Source: Streptomyces sp. NBC_01317 (GTDB lineage: Bacteria > Actinomycetota > Actinomycetes > Streptomycetales > Streptomycetaceae). From it: a DNA stretch of 64,000 nt. The DNA lies in the NCBI RefSeq assembly GCF_035961655.1, contig NZ_CP108393.1:3951501-4015500 (forward strand). The letters are read 5' to 3'. The notes under the pieces are model-generated. The model was not told the origin of the DNA and did no database searches. It saw only the letters and a list, made by a program, of their open reading frames with translations. The translations under genes and the position numbers were made by a program. This document shows positions 16,873-24,523 of the stretch, piece after piece; position 1 is the first letter of the stretch; each line of letters starts with the position of its first letter.

Positions 16873-16956
16873 ATGTCCTGAAGCGTGTCCTGGAGCGTGT
16901 CCTGGAGCGTGTCCTGGAGCGTCTCGCGAAGTGTGTCCCGGAGCATGTCCCGGAGC
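16873..16956. repeat. Seven tandem copies of a 12-bp repeat
   Basis: Units read GTGTCCTGGAGC with small variations (three exact copies, four diverged). The array fills the space between the terminator hairpin and the stop codon of the TPR gene. Being a multiple of three, it could once have been coding. Confidence 0.85.
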
Positions 16957-16959
16957 GTG

Positions 16960-19092
16960 CTACACTCCGGCCCGCTCGCCCCGGAGGCACGAGGCGCGGT
17001 GGGCGCGGGCGTCCTCGTCGTCGGTCTCCGCCAGCACCGCCTCGAAGTCGCTCGCGGCCTCGGCGAAGCGGCCCGCCGCCTCGTACACCAGACCCCGGTT
17101 GTAGCGGATCTCGATCCCGCCGCCGAGCCCGATGGCCCGGTCGAAGTCGGCCGCGGCCGTGTCCAGGTCGCCCGCTCCGAAGGCGATCTCCGCCTTGACC
17201 GCCCACGCCTCCGACAGATCCGGGTCGCTCTCCAGGGCCGCGGCGAGCGCGTCGAGCGCGGATTCCGCCTCGCCCCGCTCGGCCAGCAGACGGCCCTTGA
17301 GGGAGAGCAACTGGGCGTTGCCGGGGTCCAGTTCGAGGCCCGTCGCCACGTCGCGCAGTGCGGACTCCTCGTCGCCCAGTTCGGCGTGCACCCCCGCCCG
17401 GTTCAGCAACGCGTCCGTGTTGCGCGGGTCGAGGACCAGCGTACGGTCGAACTCGGCGAGCGCGCCGGTGATGTCGCCCAGCTCCAACCGGGCGTCCCCG
17501 CAGTTGTAGTGGCCCTCGGGGAAGGGCGGTTCCAGGGTCAGCGCGTGCTCGTAGTCGGCCAGCGCCTCTTCGGTACGGCCCAGGCGGCGCAGGATGTTGC
17601 CGCGGTTGAAGTAGTGGTCGGAGAACGAGTCGTCGAACTTCATGACCACCGCGTAGTCCGCCAGCGCGTCCTCCAGCCGGCCGCTCATCGCGTTGGCCTG
17701 GGCACGGTTGTACCGCAGGCCCACCCGGTGCCAGCTGCGCTCGCCGAGGCCGAGTTCCTTGTCCAGCCGCTCGATCCCCTGGTCGAGCAGCCGCAGCGCC
17801 TCGTCGATGCCCCCGGTGCGGGTGGCGACGAGGGCGAGCCCGTTGCGGTTGAAAACGGAGAAGAACGTACGCTCCTGCGGGTCCTCCAGGACCGACGCGA
17901 TGGCGATCGCCTGGTTGATCCAGGCCCGGGCCACGGCCGGATCCCGCTTCTCCGGGCCGAAGTGGCGGGCGTAGAGCATGCCGGTCTCGTACGCGAGTTT
18001 CATGTGGACGGACGGGTCGATGGTGATCTGCCGGGCCTCGTCCTGGAGCGCCGCGGACTCGTCCGCGCGGCCGGCCGCGGCGAGCGACACCGCGGTGTCG
18101 CGCGTGAACTCCCACCAGTAGTCCGGCTGTTGCTCCGCGTCGACCAGGAGCAGCCCGCGCCTGCCGTACTCGACGGAGGTCGCGTACAGACCGAGGTACT
18201 TGCAGCGGGTCTGCGCCCAGCGCAGCGCCTTGACGCCGTCGGTGGCGCGGGCGCTGCCGCGTTCCAGGTGGTACGGGAGGGAGCCCAGCCGCAGCGACGG
18301 TTCCGCCTCGGCGGCGGCGGCCAGTACGGCGGCGCGCGCGTCGTGCAGCGCGGTACGCCGGGCCGGGTCCAGCGCCTCGTACGCGGCGAGCACCGCCGTA
18401 TCGTCGGAAACGCCGTCGGACTCGACGAAGGCCTGGGCGAGGTCGTCCGGGGCGGCGGTCCCGTCGCTGTCGGACGCCGACCCCGCGTCGGACGACACGA
18501 TCCGCTCGGTGTGAGCGAGCAGCGCCTGCGGCAGGGACTCCGAGACCGGTCCCGGCTGCTCGGGCGGTGTGTCGAGTCCGGTGGCGACCACCACGGTCAG
18601 CAGCCGCGCGGGAATCCGCCGCAGCAGCACGGCCAGGAACTCCTGGTCGGTGGGGTCGGCGTGTTCGACGTCGGTCACGACCAGGGTGTACGGGGTGTCC
18701 CCCGGACCCTGTCCCCCCGCCCCGCCGAGGTGGCTCTCGATGAAGTCGACCAGACCGTGGCACACGCGCAGCGAGTGCAGGCGCGCGGGATACCGGCTGA
18801 GCGCGACGGGCCCCTTGGCGTTCGCCTCCAGGGGACGGAGGATCGCCGGCACCAGGCCCGCCAACTCGGGTGTCGTCTCCTGGAGTTCGATGCGGTGGCG
18901 CTGCGCGAGGGCGGGGTCGCGCCGCAGCGTCTCCGGAGCGATCCGCCGCAGGAGCGTACCGACCGCCGTGTACGGCCCGCGCAGGTGACGGTGTGCGCTG
19001 ACCGTCGCGAGGACGGGCGGCAGCACGAGACCGGCGATCAGCCGGTCACGGTCGGCCCGCAGCGGCGCCTGTATCCAGTAGTGGCTGCTCAT
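16960..19092 (-). CDS. TPR-repeat protein linked to the candidate RiPP locus
   Basis: From ATG 19092 (MSSHYWIQ) the product is 710 aa. Residues 1-230 resemble the back half of a STAND/AAA domain (LVVTDVEHADPTDQEFLAVLLRR looks like a Walker B strand and following helix), but no P-loop is present. Residues 320-700 consist of tetratricopeptide repeats, for example YNCGDARLELGDITGALAEF and AGVHAELGDEESALRDVA. There is no membrane segment or DNA-binding domain. It follows the membrane protease by 86 bp on the same strand. It could be a scaffold or sensor for peptide maturation or export; this is inference from context. Confidence 0.8.
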   Translation of the reverse strand: MSSHYWIQAPLRADRDRLIAGLVLPPVLATVSAHRHLRGPYTAVGTLLRRIAPETLRRDPALAQRHRIELQETTPELAGLVPAILRPLEANAKGPVALSRYPARLHSLRVCHGLVDFIESHLGGAGGQGPGDTPYTLVVTDVEHADPTDQEFLAVLLRRIPARLLTVVVATGLDTPPEQPGPVSESLPQALLAHTERIVSSDAGSASDSDGTAAPDDLAQAFVESDGVSDDTAVLAAYEALDPARRTALHDARAAVLAAAAEAEPSLRLGSLPYHLERGSARATDGVKALRWAQTRCKYLGLYATSVEYGRRGLLLVDAEQQPDYWWEFTRDTAVSLAAAGRADESAALQDEARQITIDPSVHMKLAYETGMLYARHFGPEKRDPAVARAWINQAIAIASVLEDPQERTFFSVFNRNGLALVATRTGGIDEALRLLDQGIERLDKELGLGERSWHRVGLRYNRAQANAMSGRLEDALADYAVVMKFDDSFSDHYFNRGNILRRLGRTEEALADYEHALTLEPPFPEGHYNCGDARLELGDITGALAEFDRTLVLDPRNTDALLNRAGVHAELGDEESALRDVATGLELDPGNAQLLSLKGRLLAERGEAESALDALAAALESDPDLSEAWAVKAEIAFGAGDLDTAAADFDRAIGLGGGIEIRYNRGLVYEAAGRFAEAASDFEAVLAETDDEDARAHRASCLRGERAGV

Positions 19093-19122
19093 GAGCCTGC
19101 CTTTCGAGCGGCGGAATGGTCT

Positions 19123-19209
19123 GTGGACGACGAGCGGGGCCGTCAGGCGGTGGGGTGGGTGGACGGAGAGCGGGGCCGTCAGGCGGTGAGGTGGGTGGAC
19201 GACGAGCGG
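19123..19209 (-). repeat. 36-bp direct repeat over the 3' end of the protease gene
   Basis: Two full units and a partial third start at 19123, 19159 and 19195 (GTGGACGACGAGCGGGGCC-like). The last coding residues and the stop of the protease gene lie in the repeat, so the C-terminus has been duplicated and the first stop ends translation. The unit length equals 12 codons. Confidence 0.75.
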
Positions 19210-20399
19210 CGGCGCGCGCGGCGGTCCCTGAACGCGATCCACACCGGGAGCAGGATCTGCGCGAGCAGCAGGACAAGGAAACCCACCGCGTCGAGCAGGC
19301 GCAGACCGCTCGACTCCCCGGAGCCGAAGCGCTCCACCGAGCCCAGGAACATGTGGACGAAGACCGGCAGCAGGGCGAACAGCGTGGTGCTGAGGCTGAT
19401 CGTGTAGCCGACCAGCACCAGCCACGCGTACCAGCGGGCCGCCTTGAGGTCCACGGGATACGCCGTGCTGAGGTCCGTGACCCGGTCGCGCCGGCCGACG
19501 AGGCGGAAGAAGCGGTTGCGCAACGTCTTCAGCGCGACGGTGTGCAGGTCGACGTTGCCGAGCACGGTGGTGATCAGCACGTAGATGTCGGTCCGCAGAT
19601 AGAAGAAGAACTGCCACAGCAGACGGGTGAAGGTGGCGAAGGCGACGCTCAGGCAGATCCGGCCGGCCAGGGACGGGTCGCCGCCCGCCCCGCCGAGGAC
19701 ACCGGCGAGGACCACCAGCGCGCTCAGCACCAGGACGTCGGCGAGCATGCCCGCGAGGATCGGCAGGTAGCGCTTGCGCCGGGGCACCGCCACCAGCCCG
19801 TCGAGGGCGGTCTCGACCACCAGGAAGTAGAAGCGGTACGACATCGAGACGCGCGAGCGGATGCCCAGCCGGCGTCCGGCCAGCGCGTGGAAGATCTCGT
19901 GCAGGGCGATCAGCGGGGTGACCGCGACCAGCAGGGTCAGATTGACCACGGAGTAGTAGGAGCTGAAGACCAGGTCGTACGACGTCGGCACGAGGCTCGG
20001 CGAACGCACCATCATCACCACGGCCGCCAGCACCAGCGCCGCGTAGCAGAACCAGGCGTACGGCGAGAACACCGCGCGGCTCAGGCGTACCCACCGCAGC
20101 GGAGCGGTCTCGACGGGGGCCTCGTCGGCGGTCCTGGTGAAGCCCAGCTCCTCCAGCGCCGCCAGGACGTCCTCGACGTCCGCGCTCTCACCGTAGGCGC
20201 GGCGGTAGCGGTCTGCGGCCTCTTCGGCGGTCGCGCCGGCTTCGAGCCAGCGGACGAGTTGGGCGCCGTCCGGCGGGAAGACCGCGTACGAGTCGATGTC
20301 CGCGCGGCCGATCGTCACGTCGTCGCCGTCTTCGAGATAGACCAGCGGGTGGAAGAGGACCGGCTTTCCCGTGCCCTGGCTGGTGGTCTGTTCCGGCAC
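19179..20399 (-). CDS. Membrane HExxH metalloprotease with N-terminal PqqD-like RRE domain
   Basis: The product is 406 aa. Residues 14-90 form a PqqD-like RiPP recognition element: HPLVYLEDGDDVTI strands, a helix DGAQLVRWLEAG, then GATAEEAADRYRRAYG and VEDVLAALEELGF. Membrane helices begin near residue 112. A helix carries the zinc motif HEIFH (167-171) and a later Asp221 in AGMLADVL may be the third ligand, as in M50 site-2 proteases. Further transmembrane helices follow, with a basic C-terminus. An RRE fused to a membrane protease strongly suggests that it binds and cleaves or exports a ribosomal peptide; a 25-aa candidate is encoded just upstream. Confidence 0.82.
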   Translation of the reverse strand: MPEQTTSQGTGKPVLFHPLVYLEDGDDVTIGRADIDSYAVFPPDGAQLVRWLEAGATAEEAADRYRRAYGESADVEDVLAALEELGFTRTADEAPVETAPLRWVRLSRAVFSPYAWFCYAALVLAAVVMMVRSPSLVPTSYDLVFSSYYSVVNLTLLVAVTPLIALHEIFHALAGRRLGIRSRVSMSYRFYFLVVETALDGLVAVPRRKRYLPILAGMLADVLVLSALVVLAGVLGGAGGDPSLAGRICLSVAFATFTRLLWQFFFYLRTDIYVLITTVLGNVDLHTVALKTLRNRFFRLVGRRDRVTDLSTAYPVDLKAARWYAWLVLVGYTISLSTTLFALLPVFVHMFLGSVERFGSGESSGLRLLDAVGFLVLLLAQILLPVWIAFRDRRARRRSSSTHLTA

Positions 20400-20452
20400 C
20401 GCTCACCCTCGCTTCTCCGTGACCGCCCACGGTCGCCCTGTGCCGCCGCGCG

Positions 20453-20476
20453 CCCTGGGGCGTGTCCGCCCCAGGG
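20453..20476 (-). terminator. 10-bp hairpin downstream of the peptide gene
   Basis: CCCTGGGGCG and its exact complement flank a 4-nt loop. It lies between the 25-aa peptide gene and the protease gene and has no U-run, so partial termination or RNA stabilisation is more likely than a full stop. It would favour peptide over protease expression. Confidence 0.6.
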
Positions 20477-20523
20477 GGCGGGTGCCGCCGCCCCGCGATG
20501 GTCTGCGGGACGGCGGTGCGCCC

Positions 20524-20541
20524 TAGGGCGTTTCCGCCCTA
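20524..20541 (-). terminator. 7-bp hairpin directly after the peptide stop
   Basis: TAGGGCG and CGCCCTA enclose a 4-nt loop starting 9 bp beyond the peptide stop codon. Together with the stronger hairpin at 20453-20476 it forms an attenuator-like pair typical of the gap between a RiPP precursor and its maturation genes. Confidence 0.5.
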
Positions 20542-20549
20542 AGCCTGGA

Positions 20550-20627
20550 TCAGGCGCTCGGGTAGACGGAGCAGCCCGCGGTCGTCAGACGGACGGGACC
20601 GGCCTTGCGGATCTGGATCTTCTTCAT
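20550..20627 (-). CDS. Candidate RiPP precursor peptide, 25 aa
   Basis: This ATG-initiated 25-codon gene is preceded by a perfect AGGAGGT at 20633-20639, five bases from the start, the best ribosome binding site in the area. The peptide begins MKKIQIRKAG, continues with PVRLTTAG, has one Cys at position 19 and one Tyr at 22, and ends YPSA. The basic N-terminus and Thr/Cys/Ser/Tyr-rich C-terminus look like leader and core. It lies upstream of the RRE-protease gene on the same strand, separated by hairpins. I do not recognise the peptide family and see no lanthionine, radical SAM or YcaO enzyme nearby, so the modification, if any, is unknown. Confidence 0.7.
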   Translation of the reverse strand: MKKIQIRKAGPVRLTTAGCSVYPSA

Positions 20628-20719
20628 GGGTTACCTCCTGGAGTGGCGGATCGGACGTACTCGTTCACCTTCGGGGAGCCCTCCAGAACCTCACCAAAAT
20701 CCCGCCAAACAGCGTCCGG

Positions 20720-21769
20720 TCAGGGCGTGATGACCAGGCGTCCGGTGACGTCGCCGGCGGCGAGGCGGGCCAGCGCGGTGTTGACCTCGCCGAGGGGGTA
20801 CTCCGCGTCGACGCGGCCGTGGATCAGGCCCTCGGCGGCCATCGCCATGACGGTACGGGCGTCGGCGAGGGTGGCGCCGACGGAGCCCCGGATCTCGGTC
20901 TCGCGGACGACGACGTCGAGCACGTCCAGGGTGGCCGGCCTGCCCGTGTAGCCGACCAGGACCACCCGGCCGCGCGTCCGCGCCATGCGGACGGACCGCC
21001 CCGGCGTGTGCTCGTCGCCGACCGTGTCGATCACGGCGTGGCAGCCCTCGCCCCCGGTCGCCGCGAGCACCCGCGCGACCGGATCGCCGGCCAGCGGGTC
21101 GAGAGCGTCGGCGGCGCCGAAGGCCAGGGCCTGCTTCCGGCTCGGTCCGTGGGGATCGATCGCGAGGACCCGGGCCCCGTCGGCGACCGCGACCTGGATC
21201 ACGGAGAGGCCGACGCCGCCGGCCCCGACGACCACGACGGTCTCGTCCGGGGCGACGCGGGCGACCGACCGTACGACCCGTACCGCGGTGGTGCCGGAAC
21301 AGCCGAGGACGGCGGCTTCCGCGAAAGGGACGGAATCGGCGATCGGCACCAGGCTGCGGGCACCGGCCAGGTAGTACTCCGCGAGGCCGCCGTCGGTGTC
21401 GAAGCCGACCTTCGCCGCCGGACGCGGGCAGAGGTTCTCGGAACCCTCCGCGCACCAGGCGCAGGCGCGGCAGCCCTCGTAGTAGTAGGCCAGGACGCGG
21501 TCGCCGGGCTCCGTACGCGAGTCCGTACCCGGGTCCGGGCCCTCGCCGACCGTCACGACCTCCCCGGCGATCTCGTGGCCGAGGACGAGAGGCAGCGGCG
21601 GGGTGACGGCCGAACCGTCGGCGAGGTGCAGGTCCGTGTGACACAGACCGGCCGCCCGTACGCGGATCAGTACCTGCCCCGGCCCGGGAACCGGGCGCGG
21701 CCTGGTCTCGATCTCCAGCGGCCCGCCCAGGGCGCGCAGCACGGCCACTCGCATCACATCACCGGTCAT
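20720..21769 (-). CDS. Zinc-dependent alcohol dehydrogenase
   Basis: The product is 349 aa from ATG 21769, with GGGAGG upstream. The catalytic zinc motif is GLCHTDLHLADG with GHEIAGEV. The structural zinc cysteines are partly present (CRACAWCAEGSENLC). The Rossmann fold shows VVVVGAGGVGLSVIQ followed by an acidic residue (AIDPHG) for NAD binding. This is the medium-chain dehydrogenase family; such enzymes oxidise alcohols or reduce aldehydes. It sits 93 bp upstream, in transcription terms, of no obvious partner: the downstream peptide gene is preceded by its own signals. A tailoring role for the RiPP is possible but unsupported. Confidence 0.88.
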   Translation of the reverse strand: MTGDVMRVAVLRALGGPLEIETRPRPVPGPGQVLIRVRAAGLCHTDLHLADGSAVTPPLPLVLGHEIAGEVVTVGEGPDPGTDSRTEPGDRVLAYYYEGCRACAWCAEGSENLCPRPAAKVGFDTDGGLAEYYLAGARSLVPIADSVPFAEAAVLGCSGTTAVRVVRSVARVAPDETVVVVGAGGVGLSVIQVAVADGARVLAIDPHGPSRKQALAFGAADALDPLAGDPVARVLAATGGEGCHAVIDTVGDEHTPGRSVRMARTRGRVVLVGYTGRPATLDVLDVVVRETEIRGSVGATLADARTVMAMAAEGLIHGRVDAEYPLGEVNTALARLAAGDVTGRLVITP

Positions 21770-22148
21770 GAACGCCGCCTCCCAAGGCTGCCCGCCGGAA
21801 GCCGGAACAACCGGACCGGCCCCGGGCCGGATCGTCACACGGCCGCACCTCCTTCGCGGCCCACGCGGCGGCGCATTGACGTTTCTTCCGGCTCTGACCT
21901 GCACGTTCCTCCCGCCGCACCCGTTCGGATTCACCCGAAGGACGGGCGGCAACCTCCCGTACACCTCGACTCCCCAGGCCCGTGCGCCCGCCCTCACCGG
22001 CCCTCCGTACCACCCTGACCAGCATCTCTGTCGATCCGGCCACCAATCCCCGGCAAACCGGGCGCCGAACGGACCCCACAGCGGACCCCCCGCCGGACAG
22101 TACGTTCCAGAGAAAAGGATCACCGGCACCAGAAAACGGAGCGGATCC

Positions 22149-23156
22149 GTGGACTTTGAAACCTTCCATCAGGCGTACCCGCACCTGCTGCGGTGGCTGA
22201 TCAACGAGCCCGCGTACCGCAACGCGCCCCGGGGCCACGCGAGTCGTGAACAGCTCGGCGTACGCTTCCGGCTCGCGCGCGCCGACCAGCGGGTGCCGTT
22301 CGTGCCCGCCCGGCGCGTCAACATCGTCTTCAACTTCGCCGAGTCCCTTTGGTACTTGGCCGGCCGGGACGACCTCGACTTCATCGCGTACTACGCCCCC
22401 AGCATCGGCCAGTACTCCGCCGACGGGCGCCGCCTGACCGGAACCGCCTACGGCCGCGCCCTCTTCGGCGCCGCCGAGGGCCGCCCCGACCAGTGGCCGC
22501 TCGTCGTGGAGACCCTCCGCGAGGACCCCGACTCCAAGCGGGCCGTCATCCAGATCTTCCGCGGCGAGGAACTGGCCGTACTCGCCAACCCGGACGTCTC
22601 CTGCACCCTCGGCCTCCAGTTCCTCCTGCGCGACGGCGCGCTGCACGCGGTCGGCTTCATGCGGGCCAACGACGTCTACCGGGGCATGACCAGTGACGTC
22701 TTCTCCTTCACCCTCCTCCAGGAGATGCTCGCGAGGGAACTCGGCGTCCCTGTCGGCTCGTACGTCCACCAGGTGGGCTCCCTCCACCTGTACGACCCGG
22801 ATCACGACCGCGCCGTGGAGGTGCTGGCCGACCCGGCCTCCGGCGAGGCACCGCCGTGGGAGTTCCCCGCCATGCCGACGGGCGACAACTGGCCCTGGGT
22901 ACGTGAAGTCCTCGTCGTGGAGGAGCAGTTGCGCCTCGGCCGCCACACGTTCGCCGACGACGGTACGGGCGTGGACGCGCTCGGGCTGCCGCCGTACTGG
23001 ACGCAGGTGGTCGACCTGTTCGAGATCCACCGGCGGATCCGCGGCAAGGAACGGGTCGGTGAGGAGCAGTTGAGCCGGCTGTCCCCGATGTACCGGCGCC
23101 TGGTCGAACAGCGTTGGCCCGCAGCGGTTTCCGCCTCCACTCCCGCCGCCGTCTGA
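22149..23156 (+). CDS. Thymidylate synthase-fold pyrimidine (hydroxy)methylase, MilA-like
   Basis: The product is 335 aa from GTG 22149, with GGAG upstream. The ThyA-type fold is clear: the catalytic Cys152 in DVSCTLGLQFLL, the phosphate-binding Arg in DSKRAVIQIF, and the MRANDVYRGMTSDVFSF segment. In true ThyA the last segment holds an Asn that recognises uracil; here Asp183 seems to occupy it, as in phage dCMP hydroxymethylases, which points to a cytosine nucleotide. The N-terminal FNFAESLWYLAGR also matches the family. It starts an operon with a methyltransferase and a nucleotide N-glycosidase. I infer CMP (or dCMP) 5-hydroxymethylation in an antimetabolite pathway rather than thymidine synthesis. 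Confidence 0.8.
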   Translation: MDFETFHQAYPHLLRWLINEPAYRNAPRGHASREQLGVRFRLARADQRVPFVPARRVNIVFNFAESLWYLAGRDDLDFIAYYAPSIGQYSADGRRLTGTAYGRALFGAAEGRPDQWPLVVETLREDPDSKRAVIQIFRGEELAVLANPDVSCTLGLQFLLRDGALHAVGFMRANDVYRGMTSDVFSFTLLQEMLARELGVPVGSYVHQVGSLHLYDPDHDRAVEVLADPASGEAPPWEFPAMPTGDNWPWVREVLVVEEQLRLGRHTFADDGTGVDALGLPPYWTQVVDLFEIHRRIRGKERVGEEQLSRLSPMYRRLVEQRWPAAVSASTPAAV

Positions 23157-23177
23157 AAGCCCGAAAGGCCCCCTCGG

Positions 23178-23993
23178 ATGAATCCCAGCACCGGCACCGG
23201 CACCGGCACCGGCACCGGCACCAGCACCAGCACCAGCACCAGCACCAGCACCCAATGGAAGGAGACAGCCGGCATCGCCGACGGTTTCGACGCGTACGAC
23301 GACCTCCCCGAGCGCCTGATCGGCTACCCCGCCGTCTTCGGCGCGGTGGGCATCGGCTCGCCCGGGGTGCGCACCGTCCTCGACTACGGCTGCGGGCCGG
23401 GGAAGGTCGCCGCGCGCATCGTCGCGGCGTCCGAGGCCGTCCGCGTCGTGGCGGCGGACATCGCCCCGCGCATGCTGGACATCGCGCGCTCCCGGCGTGC
23501 GCACCCGCGCGTCAACTACCAACAGATCGACAGCGGCAAGCTGTTGTCGCTCGCCGACCACTCCGTGGACGCGGCCCTGTCGTGCTATGTCTTCATCAAC
23601 GTCGGCGAACTCGCCGTCCTGCGCGAGATCGCCACCGAGATCCACCGCGTCCTGCGGCCCGGTGCCCGTTACGCGGTCCTCGACACCAACCCCGCCACCA
23701 CGGGCGTCCGCTTCTCCACCTTCCGCAGCGGGGAGCCGGGCCGTACCTACCGCGCGGGCGAACGCCGGCAGGTCCTGCTGGACCAGCCGGGCGGAGCCCC
23801 GCCGCTGGAACTGGTCGACCACCACTGGCCGCGCGAGACCTATCTCGACGTCCTCGGGGAGGCCGGCTTCACGGACCTGCGCGTCGAGGAGCCCGTACTC
23901 GCCGATCCGTCCCGGCTGCCCACCCCGGCCGGCGACACCCCGGCGGAAGCGACTCAGCCCCCTTTCCTCATCGTCACAGGAGCAAAACAATGA
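23178..23993 (+). CDS. Class I SAM-dependent methyltransferase of the nucleoside operon
   Basis: The product is 271 aa. After a low-complexity Thr/Gly/Ser start (see the repeat at 23188), residues 63-75 give SAM motif I (VLDYGCGPGKVAA), followed by the acidic VVAADIAPRMLDIA and the post-motif VDAALSCYVFINV. The family is the broad ubiE/SAM type 11 group, so the acceptor is not predictable from sequence alone. It lies 22 bp after the thymidylate synthase-like gene and its stop overlaps the glycosidase start (ATGA). In this context O-methylation of 5-hydroxymethylcytosine at C2 oxygen, as in bacimethrin, would make sense. Confidence 0.82.
   Translation: MNPSTGTGTGTGTGTSTSTSTSTSTQWKETAGIADGFDAYDDLPERLIGYPAVFGAVGIGSPGVRTVLDYGCGPGKVAARIVAASEAVRVVAADIAPRMLDIARSRRAHPRVNYQQIDSGKLLSLADHSVDAALSCYVFINVGELAVLREIATEIHRVLRPGARYAVLDTNPATTGVRFSTFRSGEPGRTYRAGERRQVLLDQPGGAPPLELVDHHWPRETYLDVLGEAGFTDLRVEEPVLADPSRLPTPAGDTPAEATQPPFLIVTGAKQ
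23188..23251 (+). repeat. Hexanucleotide microsatellites in the methyltransferase 5' end
   Basis: Five or so GGCACC units are followed by about five AGCACC units, coding for Gly-Thr and Ser-Thr repeats. A six-base unit keeps the frame, so copy changes would only alter the length of a disordered N-terminal tail. Confidence 0.85.
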
Positions 23994-24496
23994 CCACCAC
24001 AACCACAGGCGCCACCACCACAGCCTCGCGCAGGACCCGCAGCGTCTTCCTGGGCGGCCCCTTCAAGGCCCTGGTCGACGCCGACGGCACCATGGACACC
24101 GAGGCGCGGGCCCGTATCGAAGCCGTCATCGACCGCCTGGAGAAGGAGGGTTACCAGGTCCACAACGCCCACCGCCGGGAGTCCTGGGGCGCGAAGTTCC
24201 TCACACCCGACGAGTGCACACGCCTGGACTACGACGAGATCGCGGCCAGTACGGTCTTCGTCGCGTTCCCCGGCAGCCCCGCCTCACCCGGCACCCACAT
24301 CGAGATCGGCTGGGCCTCCGCCCTCGGCAAGCCGATCGTCCTGCTGCTCGAAGAGGGCCAGGACTACGCCTTCCTGGTACGAGGCCTCCACACCGTCGCC
24401 GACGTCACGTACCTGACCATCGGGGACACCGAGTCCCTGGCGGCCCAGGTCATCGACACCGTGGACCACCTGGCAGACAGGGCCGACCAGGCCTGA
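23990..24496 (+). CDS. Nucleotide N-glycosidase, MilB/BlsM-like
   Basis: The product is 168 aa. It has the nucleoside 2-deoxyribosyltransferase-like fold: an opening VFLGGPFKALVD, an LDYDEIAASTVFVAF strand, and the SPASPGTHIEIGWASALGKP block whose Glu105 is the expected catalytic nucleophile. Relatives in mildiomycin (MilB) and blasticidin S (BlsM) pathways cleave CMP or hydroxymethyl-CMP to release the base. The gene is translationally coupled to the methyltransferase. The predicted role is hydrolysis of the hydroxymethylated cytosine nucleotide to the free base. A deoxyribosyltransfer activity cannot be excluded. Confidence 0.82.
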   Translation: MTTTTTGATTTASRRTRSVFLGGPFKALVDADGTMDTEARARIEAVIDRLEKEGYQVHNAHRRESWGAKFLTPDECTRLDYDEIAASTVFVAFPGSPASPGTHIEIGWASALGKPIVLLLEEGQDYAFLVRGLHTVADVTYLTIGDTESLAAQVIDTVDHLADRADQA

Positions 24497-24523
24497 CGCC
24501 CGTCTCATGCCAGGCATATCCGA

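Noticed and set aside
16873..16956. CRISPR-like array
   Set aside because: Contiguous 12-bp tandem units without spacers.
16960..20094. A 1044-aa open frame over the protease and TPR genes
   Set aside because: The upstream third is a shadow of the protease gene in another frame; the TPR protein starts at 19092.
20720..21769. Alcohol dehydrogenase as RiPP tailoring enzyme
   Set aside because: Nothing beyond proximity supports it; kept as a plain dehydrogenase.
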